Below are positions 10,171 to 19,344 of a stretch of 63,661 nt of DNA, in pieces; within the stretch, counting starts at the first letter, position 1, and each line of letters opens with the position of its first letter. A program made the position numbers and the translations under genes. Below the pieces are notes generated by a model that saw only the letters and a list, made by a program, of their open reading frames with translations, had not been told where the DNA came from and did not search any database. This DNA comes from Natronomonas aquatica (lineage in GTDB: Archaea > Halobacteriota > Halobacteria > Halobacteriales > Haloarculaceae), in NCBI RefSeq assembly GCF_024449025.1, contig NZ_JAHLKM010000015.1, positions 1 to 63,661 of the forward strand. The letters are read 5' to 3'.

Positions 10171-11142
10171 ATGTACGCAGTTCGCTATCACGAAGCCGGC
10201 GGTCCGGAGGTCCTACAGTACGAGTCGATCGACCGGCCCGAACCGGGCCACGGGGAGGTGCTAGTCGAGATCGAGGCCGCGGCCGTCAACCCGGTCGACG
10301 CCAAGCTCCGTGCGGGGAGCGATCCGGGGGCACCGAAGACGACCGGCTCCGATCTCGCCGGCGTCGTCGTCGAGGTGGGCGAGGAAGTCGCCGGGTTCGA
10401 ACCGGGCGATCGCGTCTTCGCGACGGGGCTACACACCGGCCGGTTCACCGGCGGGTCCTTCGCCGAGTTCGCAGCCGTCCCGACGGACCTGCTGGCGCTC
10501 CTTCCCGAGGCGGTCGGCTTCGAGGCGGGTGCCGGGGTCGCGCTCGTCGGCGTGACGGCCTGGCGGGCGCTGGTCGATCACGCCGGGGTCACGCCGGGCG
10601 AGTCCGCGTTCGTCCACGGCGGCAACGGCGGCGTGGGCCACGTCGCCGTCGGGCTCGCGGACGCGATGGGGGTATCGGCGGTCTGTACCGCCCGGCCGGA
10701 GTATCACGACGCCCTCGAGGGGCTGGGTGCCGAACGCGTCATCGACTACGGACGCGAGGATCTACTCGAGGCGGCCCGGGAGGCGACCGGGGGTGCCGAC
10801 GTCGTCCTCGATCACATGCCGGACGAGTACATCGAGGCCGACGTCGAGATCGCGGGAATCGGCGGCGATGTGGTGATCATCGCCGGCGAGGAGACGACGT
10901 TCCCGACGACGTTTCCGGCCCGGTCGAAGGAGCTCGATATCCATATGATGAGCATGTCGAACCTCTCGAGGCACCCGGGCATGCCGGACATCGCCCCGAT
11001 CCTCGAGGCGCTCGCGGAACTCGTGGCCGACGACCGCCTCGAGGTCGTGATCGACCGGACGTACCCGCTCGAGGACGGCGCCGAGGCCCACCGTGCCGTG
11101 ATGGAGGAAAGCGTCCTGGGGAAGGTTCTGGTCGTGCCGTAG
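10171..11142 (+). CDS. NADPH:quinone reductase-like MDR oxidoreductase
   Basis: 323-residue zinc-free medium-chain dehydrogenase/reductase of the quinone oxidoreductase group. The GroES-like N-terminal domain (AAVNPVDAKLRAGS, GSDLAGVVVEVG) is followed by a Rossmann domain with the NADPH-binding HGGNGGVGHVAV at 149-160. The catalytic and structural zinc-ligand cysteines of alcohol dehydrogenases are absent, as expected for this subgroup. The likely reaction is NADPH-dependent reduction of a quinone or enone; the substrate cannot be told from sequence. Confidence 0.85.
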   Translation: MYAVRYHEAGGPEVLQYESIDRPEPGHGEVLVEIEAAAVNPVDAKLRAGSDPGAPKTTGSDLAGVVVEVGEEVAGFEPGDRVFATGLHTGRFTGGSFAEFAAVPTDLLALLPEAVGFEAGAGVALVGVTAWRALVDHAGVTPGESAFVHGGNGGVGHVAVGLADAMGVSAVCTARPEYHDALEGLGAERVIDYGREDLLEAAREATGGADVVLDHMPDEYIEADVEIAGIGGDVVIIAGEETTFPTTFPARSKELDIHMMSMSNLSRHPGMPDIAPILEALAELVADDRLEVVIDRTYPLEDGAEAHRAVMEESVLGKVLVVP

Positions 11143-11231
11143 TGGGGTCGGAGGCTCCGGTCGTGTCCGAGCGCGTCTCGGGGGCCGTTTCCCCCCCATC
11201 ACTATTACCCACCGGTGTGCTACATGCCACT

Positions 11232-11608
11232 ATGGACCGAGACGCCTCGGGGACGAACTGATCAGCGTCTGTCGGACAGGGATCGGCGACGAGCTCCGGA
11301 GTACTACCTACTTCACCGACGAGGACGTCGAGCAGCTCTATCTCCGCTCGGACCTCGAGCGGACGGCCGATCTCACCGGGTTCGCCGAACTGGAGCGGGC
11401 GGGGTTTCATGCGGACGATCTGTACCGGAACTCACAGCTCGGAGAGTACCGGGCGACGGTACGGATGTTCGAACACGGCTATCTCACGCGCGTTATCGAG
11501 GGGCTGGGCGGCGTGTGGATCACGACCGACTCGATGTCGATGGAGCGGGTCGACGAACTCGCCAGTTCGGTCAAGCCGGTGCTCGCGGCGTACCCCGAGG
11601 AAAGCTGA
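11232..11608 (+). pseudogene. DUF7522-like small haloarchaeal protein, frameshifted after codon 7
   Basis: From ATG 11232 the first codons read MDRDASG and then hit a stop at 11259 (MDRDASGTN). The adjoining frame (codons from 11252) reads DELISVCRTGIGDELRS and continues through VEQLYLRSDLERTADLTG and MFEHGYLTRVIEG to a stop at 11608, resembling a conserved small haloarchaeal family that I associate with DUF7522. Adding one G to the GGGG run at 11249-11252 joins both into a protein of about 125 residues. A TATA-like CACTATTACC lies about 28 bp upstream of 11232, supporting that start. Either a real single-base deletion or a sequencing error; function unknown. Confidence 0.6.
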
Positions 11609-11657
11609 GACGCGACCGCCTCGGACGTGACAGATCACGGGAGTGTAACGGGCCTTC

Positions 11658-12635
11658 TCAGAAGATGTTCGCCTGCCGGTACACCGAGATCCCCTCGCCG
11701 GTGATCTCGTAGGGTTTCGTCTCCCGGGAGTGGTTGGCGTTGCGGATCTTCTGGATCTCGACGGCGAGTCGCGTCTCCTGGAACTCCGTGCGGACGTACT
11801 GGAGAACGAAGACCGCGTCGGTGAGGTACTCGATTATGCCGTGTTTCGAAGTGTAGGTGTTCGTGTCGCTGGCCTCGCTTGTCACCATCGTGGTGACGCC
11901 GGCCCGTTTGAGCGACTTCGTGAAATCGAAGACCTCGGTCCGGCGCTTTGCGGGGTCGTTGTACATCATCTCGAGCAGCGAGACCGAATCGAGCACGAGC
12001 CGGTCGGCGTCGAAGTCCTCGATGAGCCGGGGGAGATCACCCCGGATCGAGGTGAGGCTGTTGGCCATCTCGATCGGATCGAGGTCGACGATCGCCAGAC
12101 GGTCGTCGTCGATGTACTCGTCGAAGGGCCAGCCCTTCTCGACGGCCGCCTGCCGGACCGCATCCTGGCTCTCCTCTAAGGTGATATAAACCGCGTGCTC
12201 GTCCTCCCGGAGACCCCGATTGAGAAACTGTAGTCCGAAGGTGGTCTTGCCCGTCCCGGCCGAGCCCATGACGACCATCAGGGAGCGTTCGGGGACCCCA
12301 CCCTGGATCATCTCGTCGAGCCCCCGGATCCCGAGATCGAGCCGCGGGATGTCCGAATCGAAATCCTCGTCGAAGTCGGGACCCCCCTCGCCGCCGGCAT
12401 CGGCGTCGAGGGCCGCCTCGAAGTCCTCCATCGAGGGCTCGTCGCCGGATCCCGCATCGAAGGCCGCCTCGAAGTCCTCCGTCGAGGGCTCGCCGCCGGC
12501 GTCCGTATCGACCGGCTGCTCGTCGGGTTTCCCGTCGCCGCTTTCGAACCAGTCGTCGTCCCCGGCGTCCGCATCGTCCGGTCGCTTTTCGGGATCCCCG
12601 TCGTCGCCGCTCTCGAACCAGTCGTCGTCGCTCAT
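11658..12635 (-). CDS. KaiC-like RecA-fold ATPase with acidic repetitive N terminus
   Basis: 325-residue KaiC/RadA-type ATPase with one RecA domain. The P-loop GSAGTGKTT is at 124-132 and Walker B lies in RLVLDSVSLLEMM; LDLGIRGLDEMIQGGVPERS is the typical KaiC domain entry. Single-domain KaiC proteins are common in Halobacteria, often linked to signalling; a clock role is not implied. Residues 1-95 are acidic and contain two copies of DDDWFESGD (residues 3-11 and 26-34) and two of a DFEAAxDA module. The frame is open upstream to 12803, but MSDDDWFESG at 12635 is the chosen start because upstream residues are basic and a TATA-like box lies at 12683-12692. Confidence 0.82.
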   Translation of the reverse strand: MSDDDWFESGDDGDPEKRPDDADAGDDDWFESGDGKPDEQPVDTDAGGEPSTEDFEAAFDAGSGDEPSMEDFEAALDADAGGEGGPDFDEDFDSDIPRLDLGIRGLDEMIQGGVPERSLMVVMGSAGTGKTTFGLQFLNRGLREDEHAVYITLEESQDAVRQAAVEKGWPFDEYIDDDRLAIVDLDPIEMANSLTSIRGDLPRLIEDFDADRLVLDSVSLLEMMYNDPAKRRTEVFDFTKSLKRAGVTTMVTSEASDTNTYTSKHGIIEYLTDAVFVLQYVRTEFQETRLAVEIQKIRNANHSRETKPYEITGEGISVYRQANIF

Positions 12636-12769
12636 CGCGATCCCCCGATCGACTGGTGCATACCCGACGTTGGGTCCCGGGAACCTTAATATTGCGTCGA
12701 AGTTCGGGAACCGATCCCGTCGCCGGCGGTTCGGGGGGCTTTTGTCGCCGGCTGTCGAAGGCCGATCCG

Positions 12770-13588
12770 ATGCATCTCGGCGTCGTCGCAAAGCGAAATA
12801 CACCTCGGGCCGTCGAACTCGCCGGGCGGATCCGGGAGAACGTCGACGCGACGGTCTCGGTCGACGAACTGACCGGCGACCGTCTCGGAATCCCCGGCGA
12901 GCCCGTCGCCGAGCTGTCGGCGTGTGATATCGTCGTCTCTATCGGCGGGGACGGCACCTTCCTCTTTACCGCCCGGGAAGTGTCCCCGACGCCGATCATG
13001 GGCGTCAACCTCGGCGAAGTCGGGTTTCTGAACGCCGTCTCCCCGGAGGAGTGTCTCGAGGCCGTCCGGACGGCAGCCGAACGGATCGAGCGCGGCGACG
13101 CCGAGTTCCGGGAGCTGCCACAGATACGGGCGGAGGGCGGGGACGGGGAGTGGACGCTCCCGCCGGCCGTCAACGAGGTGTCGATACTCGGGCCACAGCG
13201 GGGCCGCGACAACGGTCTCGGGATCGAGATCCGCGTCGACGGAAAGCTGTACTCTGGAGGACACGCCGACGGGGTCCTCGTCGCGACGCCGACCGGATCG
13301 AGCGCGTACAACCTCAGCGAGGACGGCCCGCTCGTCCACCCCGACGTCGGGGCGTTCGTCGTCACCGAGATGTGTGCCGAGGGATCGATGCCGTCGCTGG
13401 CCGTCCCGATCGGGGGGACACTGACGGTCGCGCTTTCGGACGCGGACGGCGCCGTCGCCGTCGCCGACGGTCGGACCCGAAAGCGCCTCGAGCCGCCGAC
13501 GCGCGTCACGCTCGAACCGGCGGCCGACCCCGTCCGGGTCGCCGGACCGTCGCTGGATTTCTTCGCGGCGCTGGAGAAACTCGAGTAG
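12770..13588 (+). CDS. nadK: NAD kinase
   Basis: 272-residue ATP/polyphosphate-NAD kinase that makes NADP. It contains the diagnostic GGDGT at 59-63 in [11 protein letters not shown], the [15 protein letters not shown] segment, and the NAD-site [16 protein letters not shown]. Start ATG 12770 ([10 protein letters not shown]) lies about 28 bp downstream of a TATA-like GCTTTTGTC; the frame is open further upstream but without homologous sequence. Divergent from the KaiC-like gene. Confidence 0.95.
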   Translation: MHLGVVAKRNTPRAVELAGRIRENVDATVSVDELTGDRLGIPGEPVAELSACDIVVSIGGDGTFLFTAREVSPTPIMGVNLGEVGFLNAVSPEECLEAVRTAAERIERGDAEFRELPQIRAEGGDGEWTLPPAVNEVSILGPQRGRDNGLGIEIRVDGKLYSGGHADGVLVATPTGSSAYNLSEDGPLVHPDVGAFVVTEMCAEGSMPSLAVPIGGTLTVALSDADGAVAVADGRTRKRLEPPTRVTLEPAADPVRVAGPSLDFFAALEKLE

Positions 13589-13667
13589 GACGGGGCGAGA
13601 GGGCGGTGGCCGAAGCCGCCTGCCCCTTCCGAAAGCCATAACGGCGCTCCTCTCTTTTAAATGGTTA

Positions 13668-14600
13668 ATGAGCCAGCAGCTGCCGGACGTACAGGCATCG
13701 AGCCCGGACATCAGCGTCGGTCTCAACCGCGTCGGAGTGACCGGCGTCGAAAAGCTCGTCAAACTCCACCGCGGGGACGACCGACCGATCGTGTTGATGG
13801 CCGAGTTCGAGGTGTTCGTCGACCTGCCCGAATGGCGGAAAGGCGCGGATATGAGCCGGAACATGGAGGTCGTCGACGAGATGCTCGAGGAGGCGGTCTC
13901 CGAGCCCACGCTCCGCGTCGAGGACGTCTGTGGCGACGTCGCCGAGCGCCTCATCGAGAAACACGAATACACGACACGGGCGGAAGTCCGGATGGAAGCC
14001 GAGTACGTGATCCGCGAGAAGACACCGGCGACTGACCGACCGACACAGGCGACGGCTGATATCATCGCGTCGGCGACGGCCCACGACGACGGCACCACCG
14101 GAGAGGAGATCGGCTGTCACGTCGTCGGCATGACCGTCTGTCCCTGCTCGCAGGGCATGAGCGAATCGCGGGCCCGGGACGTCCTCGAGGGGCTCGACGT
14201 CGACCGGGAGACGATCGACGAGTTCCTCGCCGAAGTCCCCCAGCCCGGACACTCCCAGCGCGGTCACGCGACCCTGACCGTCGAGACGGACGGCCAGCCG
14301 CCGGTCGATCTCAACGAACTCATCGACATCGCGCGCGATTCGATGAGCGCACGGATCTACAACCTCGCGAAGCGACCCGACGAGGACCACATGACCTTCG
14401 AGAGCCACAGCGACGCGAAGTTCGTCGAGGACTGCGTCCGGTCGATGGCGGAGGGCGTCGTCGGAGCCTACCCCGACCTGCCCGAGGACGCGATCGTCCG
14501 GATGGAACAGTCCAACGACGAGTCGATCCACCAGCACAACGCCCACGCCGAACGCGTCGCCGAGTTCGGACGGCTGAAAGCGGAAGTCAACGGCGAGTGA
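13668..14600 (+). CDS. mptA: GTP cyclohydrolase MptA (type IB)
   Basis: 310-residue GCYH-IB enzyme converting GTP to a dihydroneopterin cyclic phosphate, the first step of archaeal pterin (tetrahydrofolate or methanopterin-type) synthesis. Family features are the N-terminal [31 protein letters not shown] and the metal/catalytic region [19 protein letters not shown] (149-165). Length is typical. Its stop is 1 nt from the stop of the convergent histidine kinase gene. Confidence 0.95.
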   Translation: MSQQLPDVQASSPDISVGLNRVGVTGVEKLVKLHRGDDRPIVLMAEFEVFVDLPEWRKGADMSRNMEVVDEMLEEAVSEPTLRVEDVCGDVAERLIEKHEYTTRAEVRMEAEYVIREKTPATDRPTQATADIIASATAHDDGTTGEEIGCHVVGMTVCPCSQGMSESRARDVLEGLDVDRETIDEFLAEVPQPGHSQRGHATLTVETDGQPPVDLNELIDIARDSMSARIYNLAKRPDEDHMTFESHSDAKFVEDCVRSMAEGVVGAYPDLPEDAIVRMEQSNDESIHQHNAHAERVAEFGRLKAEVNGE

Positions 14601-14601
14601 G

Positions 14602-15993
14602 TCACGTCGCCCGGGGGAGCCGAACCGAGACGACGTTTCCGGTGTCGTCGTCGGTGCGACCGAACCCGAGCGTTCCGTCGCAGATGTCGACGATCCAGTA
14701 GACGAGCCACAGCCCGAGCCCGGTCCCGTGGTAGACGGCGCTCGGGTCGGCATCGGAAAAAAGCGGCTCGATCTCGTTTCCCGGAATCCGTGGCCCGTTG
14801 TCCCCGATCAGCACCGAGACCGATTTCGGTCCGGCTTCGACGCGGAGTTCGACCTCGGGCGGACAGGGGGCGTGTTCGATCGCGTTCTCGAGGAGTTCGC
14901 GGACCGCGTCTTGAAGTTCCGGGACGGCGATCACCGAGACCGCCTCGGGGAGTTCGGCCTCGATCCTCGCGTCGGGATACCGACACCGGATCTCGGCGAG
15001 CGCGTCCTCGAGAATCCCCGAGAGATCGGTCGAAACGGGATCGCCAACGTCGACGAGGGTGTCGACGATCCGGCGTTCCTTCTCCACGGTGTCGAGCAGT
15101 TCCGTCCCGGTCTCGATCACGGTATCCATCCACGCCTCGATATCGTCGTCACCGTATTCGCGGGCGAGTCCGGCGTTACCGAGAACTACGTTCATCGTGT
15201 TCCGGAGGTTGTGTCTGAGCAGATCATCGAGCACCCGTAGCTGGCGCTGGCGGCGGCGGCGGTCGGTAATATCGCGCACGAAGCCGGCGACCTTGGTGAC
15301 TTCGCTGTCCTCGACGACCGGGTGTCCCCGAACCCAGACCCATCGTCGGAACGACAGATCCCTGTTGACGCGATACTCTATCTCGATCGATTCACCCGAG
15401 GAGATCCGCTCCATCGCCCGGCGTACGCGGGGTCTGTCGTCGGGGTGGATCCCGCCCAGAAACCGCGTCGGATCCTCCCGAAGGTCGGCCCGGGGGGTCC
15501 CCCAGAGCTCCTCGAAGGCCTCGTTGACGAAGAGTAACTCGTTCCAGTCGGCCGTGAACATCCACAGCACGTCGTCGGTGTTCGCCGCGAGCTGTCTGAG
15601 CCGGGTCTCTGTCTCCTCCCGCAGAGTCTCGGCTTCCTTGCGGGCGGTGACGTCTCTGGAGCTGACGACGTAGCCGTCGAGCGCCGAGTTCGATTGGTTC
15701 CACATCCGGCTCTCGAGCCAGACCCACGAGCCGTCGGCGGCCTGGTGGCGGTAGGTCACCGTTTCGGTTCGATCCGCCTCGGTCGCGACGAGCCGATCGA
15801 AAACACACCTGACGGCGTCCCGGTCCGCCTCGTGGATGTACTCGAAGGCGTCGGTCCCGATGAAAGCGTCGTGGTCGTAGCCGAGAATCCGCTCCATGGC
15901 GGCGTTGGCGTACCGGTAGGTCCCTTCAGCGTCCACGACGACGACCTTGTCCCGGGTGAGATCCAGAAGTGTTCGGAGGGCCTCGTCGTTCAT
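14602..15993 (-). CDS. PAS-domain sensor histidine kinase
   Basis: 463-residue soluble histidine kinase. Two PAS domains (about residues 1-118 and 130-245) precede the dimerization helix with the phospho-acceptor His261 in DDLLRHNLRNTMNVV, a variant H-box common in haloarchaea. The ATPase domain shows the N box ELLENAIEHAP, G1 IGDNGPRIP and G2 GTGLGLWLVYWIV. No transmembrane segment and no adjacent response regulator, so it is an orphan cytoplasmic sensor; the ligand is unknown. It converges on mptA with a 1-nt gap. Confidence 0.9.
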   Translation of the reverse strand: MNDEALRTLLDLTRDKVVVVDAEGTYRYANAAMERILGYDHDAFIGTDAFEYIHEADRDAVRCVFDRLVATEADRTETVTYRHQAADGSWVWLESRMWNQSNSALDGYVVSSRDVTARKEAETLREETETRLRQLAANTDDVLWMFTADWNELLFVNEAFEELWGTPRADLREDPTRFLGGIHPDDRPRVRRAMERISSGESIEIEYRVNRDLSFRRWVWVRGHPVVEDSEVTKVAGFVRDITDRRRRQRQLRVLDDLLRHNLRNTMNVVLGNAGLAREYGDDDIEAWMDTVIETGTELLDTVEKERRIVDTLVDVGDPVSTDLSGILEDALAEIRCRYPDARIEAELPEAVSVIAVPELQDAVRELLENAIEHAPCPPEVELRVEAGPKSVSVLIGDNGPRIPGNEIEPLFSDADPSAVYHGTGLGLWLVYWIVDICDGTLGFGRTDDDTGNVVSVRLPRAT

Positions 15994-16074
15994 CGCGATG
16001 GATCGGAATCACGACCACCAGAGATATTGTTCTTGTGGCGGATTCACCGACCGAAGCCGCCGCGGAGGAGCCGG

Positions 16075-17691
16075 CTAGCGTGTCGGACCGTCCCCTGCTC
16101 GCTCGAGCAGTTCCTCGGGCGTTTCCGCGGGCGCGGTCGGCTCGCCGGCCCGGACGGCGACGGCGTCCTCCCGGTCCTCCGGGACGACGACCTTCTCGTG
16201 GTCGGCGATCCGCAGCGCCGCCCGGTGGAGGTCGGTCCCCGAAGGCGGCGTCCGGACGACGAGGGGATCGTAGTGGGCCCGGGCACACGCCGCAGCGTAG
16301 CCGGCCGCTTCGACGCCCATCCGGTCGTAGGCGCCGGCGAAGGCCGAAAGCGCGTCGGTCGCGGCGTCCCCGTAGCGGGCCTCGCCGGTCAGCGCCGCGA
16401 GATCGAGCAGCGCGTGAGCCATCTCGGCGTTCGTCCCGATCGGGTACAGCGGCCGATCGAGCAGTCCAGCCCCCTCCGGCGATCCGTCACTGAACGATCC
16501 GTCCGCGGCAGCCAGCCGGTCGATGGCCTCCTCGGCAATCGATCGGGCGGGACCGAGCCAGCCGTCGGGACCGGTCACCTGCGCTGCCGCGGTCAGCCCA
16601 GCGAGAAGGCGTGCGTGATCGACGAGCAGACCGGTTTCGCTGTCCGCCCCCTCGAAGTGCCGCACCCGGCCGTCGTCGGCGAGCGTCTCGAGGACGTACT
16701 CGAGGGCCCGTTCGGCGTACCGGGCCGCCCCCTCGTGGTCGGTCACGGCGGCGAAACCGAAAAGCGCCGCGGCGGCCATCCCGTTGCGGTCCGCCAGGAC
16801 GGTCGGATCGACGTACGGAGGCTCGGCCTCCTCGCGTTCGGTCGGTTCGAGGGCGTAGTAATCGCCCGCGGCCTGGCTGGCGGCGAACGCCTCTCCCGTC
16901 CAGCCGGTCGTCGTCAGGTACTCGACGGTCCGTTCGGCCGTCCCCCGGTAGGACTCCTCGCCGGTGTAGAGATACCCCGTCGTGAACGCCCGAAGTAGCG
17001 CCGCGTTCTCGTCGATCAGCTTCTCGCGGTGGGGGTCGCCCCACCTGCGGGTCTCGGCGAAGCGGTAGAACCCGCCGTCGTAGGTGTCGAACAGGTGTGT
17101 CCGGACCGCCTCCAGGGTCCGTGTCCCGCGGTCGCGGTCGCGTTTGAGCGCGAACTCGATCGTCTCCGAAAGCGGGAACTTCGCGTCGGTCCCCCAGCCG
17201 CCGAACTCCCCATCGAAGGCGGCCGCGACCTGCTCGACCATGTGGGCCTCGATCCCGGCGGTCACCTCGCCGGCCGGCCGGTCGCCGCCCCGCAGCGACC
17301 GGGGGATTCGGCCCGCACTCGCTCCCTTCGCGTCCCAGGTGGCCCGGACGCTATCGAGGACCTGCCGGAGCCCGTCGGGGCCCAGATACGTCGCCCCCGA
17401 AAGTACCTCGCCGTCGGGCGTCAGAAAGACGGTCGTCGGAAAGCCGCCCATGTTGTACCGCTCGCGGATCCGGGGGTGTCTGTCGACGTCGACGCGGACG
17501 GGAACGAAGCTGTCGCCGACGTTGGCGGCGAGTTTCGGGTCCGAGTAGACTCGTTCGTCCATCCGGTCACACCACTCACACCACGGCGCCGTCAGCGAAC
17601 AGAGCACGGGCGTTCCGGTCCGATCGGCGGTCTCGAAGGCCGTCTCGCCCCACTCGTGCCAGTCGACAAGCGTCCCGTCACGAAACGTCAT
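16075..17691 (-). CDS. DUF255 thioredoxin-fold / six-hairpin protein
   Basis: 538-residue member of the YyaL/SPATA20 family. The N-terminal thioredoxin-like domain has a CEWC active-site motif at 38-41 (TAPWCEWCDRM) and GGFPTTVFL as the cis-Pro loop; the rest is an alpha/alpha barrel with segments such as GEFGGWGTDAKFP and LIDENAALLRAFTTGY. It is shorter than the roughly 650-700 aa of many bacterial members but has both regions. Probably a cytoplasmic redox or carbohydrate-related protein; the function of the family is not established. Confidence 0.85.
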   Translation of the reverse strand: MTFRDGTLVDWHEWGETAFETADRTGTPVLCSLTAPWCEWCDRMDERVYSDPKLAANVGDSFVPVRVDVDRHPRIRERYNMGGFPTTVFLTPDGEVLSGATYLGPDGLRQVLDSVRATWDAKGASAGRIPRSLRGGDRPAGEVTAGIEAHMVEQVAAAFDGEFGGWGTDAKFPLSETIEFALKRDRDRGTRTLEAVRTHLFDTYDGGFYRFAETRRWGDPHREKLIDENAALLRAFTTGYLYTGEESYRGTAERTVEYLTTTGWTGEAFAASQAAGDYYALEPTEREEAEPPYVDPTVLADRNGMAAAALFGFAAVTDHEGAARYAERALEYVLETLADDGRVRHFEGADSETGLLVDHARLLAGLTAAAQVTGPDGWLGPARSIAEEAIDRLAAADGSFSDGSPEGAGLLDRPLYPIGTNAEMAHALLDLAALTGEARYGDAATDALSAFAGAYDRMGVEAAGYAAACARAHYDPLVVRTPPSGTDLHRAALRIADHEKVVVPEDREDAVAVRAGEPTAPAETPEELLERAGDGPTR

Positions 17692-17751
17692 GCCACAGTG
17701 TTCGGGTGTAGCGCCGAAAGGGCTTCGAAGCGCGGCCCACCACCGAGCCGA

Positions 17752-19344
17752 TCACTCGTTACGCAACACGAGGATCCGGAGGATGTCCCCGTAGGCCGGC
17801 CGGGTGATGAGCACGCCGATGAGTACGCCGACGATGGTGATGATGGCAAAGCCCTGCAGTTCGCCGAGCGACAGCACCGCAAGCGGCGACATGGCGATTA
17901 TCGTCGTCGCCGCCGCGGCGCCGATCACCCAGAAGGCCTTCCGGAACCGCGATTCGAACACCCGGGAGGTGCTGACGTCCCCCTGCTGCATGATCTCGTC
18001 GGCGATTATCACGAGGTCGTCGACCCCGGTGCCGATGACCGCGATGAACCCGGCGATGTGGGACAGATCGAGCGCGAGGTTCACCGCCGCCGCGAAGCCC
18101 AAAAGGATGTACACCTCGGCGGCGGCCGTCAGTATCATCGGCGCGGCGATCTCCGGCCGGCGGTACCGGAGGAAGACCATGAACGACACCGCCAGCACCG
18201 CCGCGGCGCCGGTCACGATCGAAAGCGGCTTGAACCGCTCTGCGAGGCTCGGAAGCAAAAAGAACGTCGTGCCCCGTTCATCGATGTCGAGGGTGGTCCG
18301 GAGCGCGCCGGTCCGCATGTTGATCTCGAGTTCGCGGGCGTCCTCGAAGGAGGTCGTGGTCGTCCGGTAGGAGGGGTCCTCGTCGAACGCGCCGCTTTCG
18401 AACGAGGAGGCCAGGTTCGGGGCGACGCCGGCGGCGAAGACGACCTCGCCGTCCAGCACCGTCAACAGACACCGGCCGGGGTCGTCGTCCATGTTCTCCT
18501 CGAGGGACCGCTCGAGTTCGTAGCTACACCGCGTACCGCCCTGCTGATCGAAGCCGTTCTCGCGCATCGCATCACCGAAGCGCTGGCCGGCCTGTTCGTT
18601 GAGACGGATCGGCACGAACGTCTCGCCCTGCTCCTGCTGGGCGCCGCCGATCTCGGCGAGGTCGGACTGGCTGAGCAGCGACTGCGTCTCGTAGCCACCG
18701 TCGCCGGGGTACAGCGCCAGGATCTCGACCTGTCCGCGGTCGCCGATGAGGTCGATGACCTCCGAGCGGTTGGCACCGGGAACCTCGACGACCATGTACC
18801 GCTGGCCGGGGGCCGTCACCTGCGAAGCCGTGCCACCGCCGAGCCCGCGCTCCCTGAGCCGGTCGTTGAGGACGTCCTCGACGCCCTCGCGGGTGTCGGC
18901 CGTCACGCCCATCCGGACGTCCGATTCCTCGACCTCGTAGCCGGCCGCACTGAGCGCGTCGGCGAACTCGGCCCGCGTGGTGTTGCCGGCGACGCTGTCG
19001 TCGAACACCTCGACGGTTCCCGCCTCGGCGTCCGCCCGGACGTCGCCCGCGCCGAGTCCGAGTTCCGACTGGAGTGTGCCCTCGATTTCGGATTCGGCGT
19101 CGGGACCGAACTCGAGATCGGAGACGGACATCCCGACGAAGGGGGCCCGGACCTGCGTCCCACCGGAGAGTTCGAGACCGAACTGGAGGTTCGTATACTG
19201 AGAGCCGGCAGTGTTCGTCTCGTCCTCCGCGGGGCCGGTGATCCCGCCGTCGCCGCCCAGTGGCGCGAAGACGGCGACCGTACTCACGAGCACGAAGACG
19301 ACGAGCAACCATATCCGCCAGTGTTTTTTGAAGTGGAGTTTCAT
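17752..19344 (-). CDS. secD: Protein-export membrane protein SecD
   Basis: 530-residue subunit of the SecDF complex, which uses the ion gradient to help exported proteins leave SecYEG. One N-terminal membrane helix (about 11-28), a large external P1-type domain, then five membrane helices from about residue 345. Typical signatures are LQFGLELSGGTQVRAP, GFIAVIGTGVDDLVIIADE and AFWVIGAAAATTIIAMSPLA. Its ATG overlaps the secF stop by 4 nt (19341-19344), so the two are translated together. Confidence 0.95.
   Translation of the reverse strand: MKLHFKKHWRIWLLVVFVLVSTVAVFAPLGGDGGITGPAEDETNTAGSQYTNLQFGLELSGGTQVRAPFVGMSVSDLEFGPDAESEIEGTLQSELGLGAGDVRADAEAGTVEVFDDSVAGNTTRAEFADALSAAGYEVEESDVRMGVTADTREGVEDVLNDRLRERGLGGGTASQVTAPGQRYMVVEVPGANRSEVIDLIGDRGQVEILALYPGDGGYETQSLLSQSDLAEIGGAQQEQGETFVPIRLNEQAGQRFGDAMRENGFDQQGGTRCSYELERSLEENMDDDPGRCLLTVLDGEVVFAAGVAPNLASSFESGAFDEDPSYRTTTTSFEDARELEINMRTGALRTTLDIDERGTTFFLLPSLAERFKPLSIVTGAAAVLAVSFMVFLRYRRPEIAAPMILTAAAEVYILLGFAAAVNLALDLSHIAGFIAVIGTGVDDLVIIADEIMQQGDVSTSRVFESRFRKAFWVIGAAAATTIIAMSPLAVLSLGELQGFAIITIVGVLIGVLITRPAYGDILRILVLRNE

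Noticed and set aside
11658-12635. KaiC-like gene as a circadian clock component
   Set aside because: Only one RecA domain, no kaiA or kaiB nearby; single-domain KaiC proteins are common in Halobacteria with other roles.
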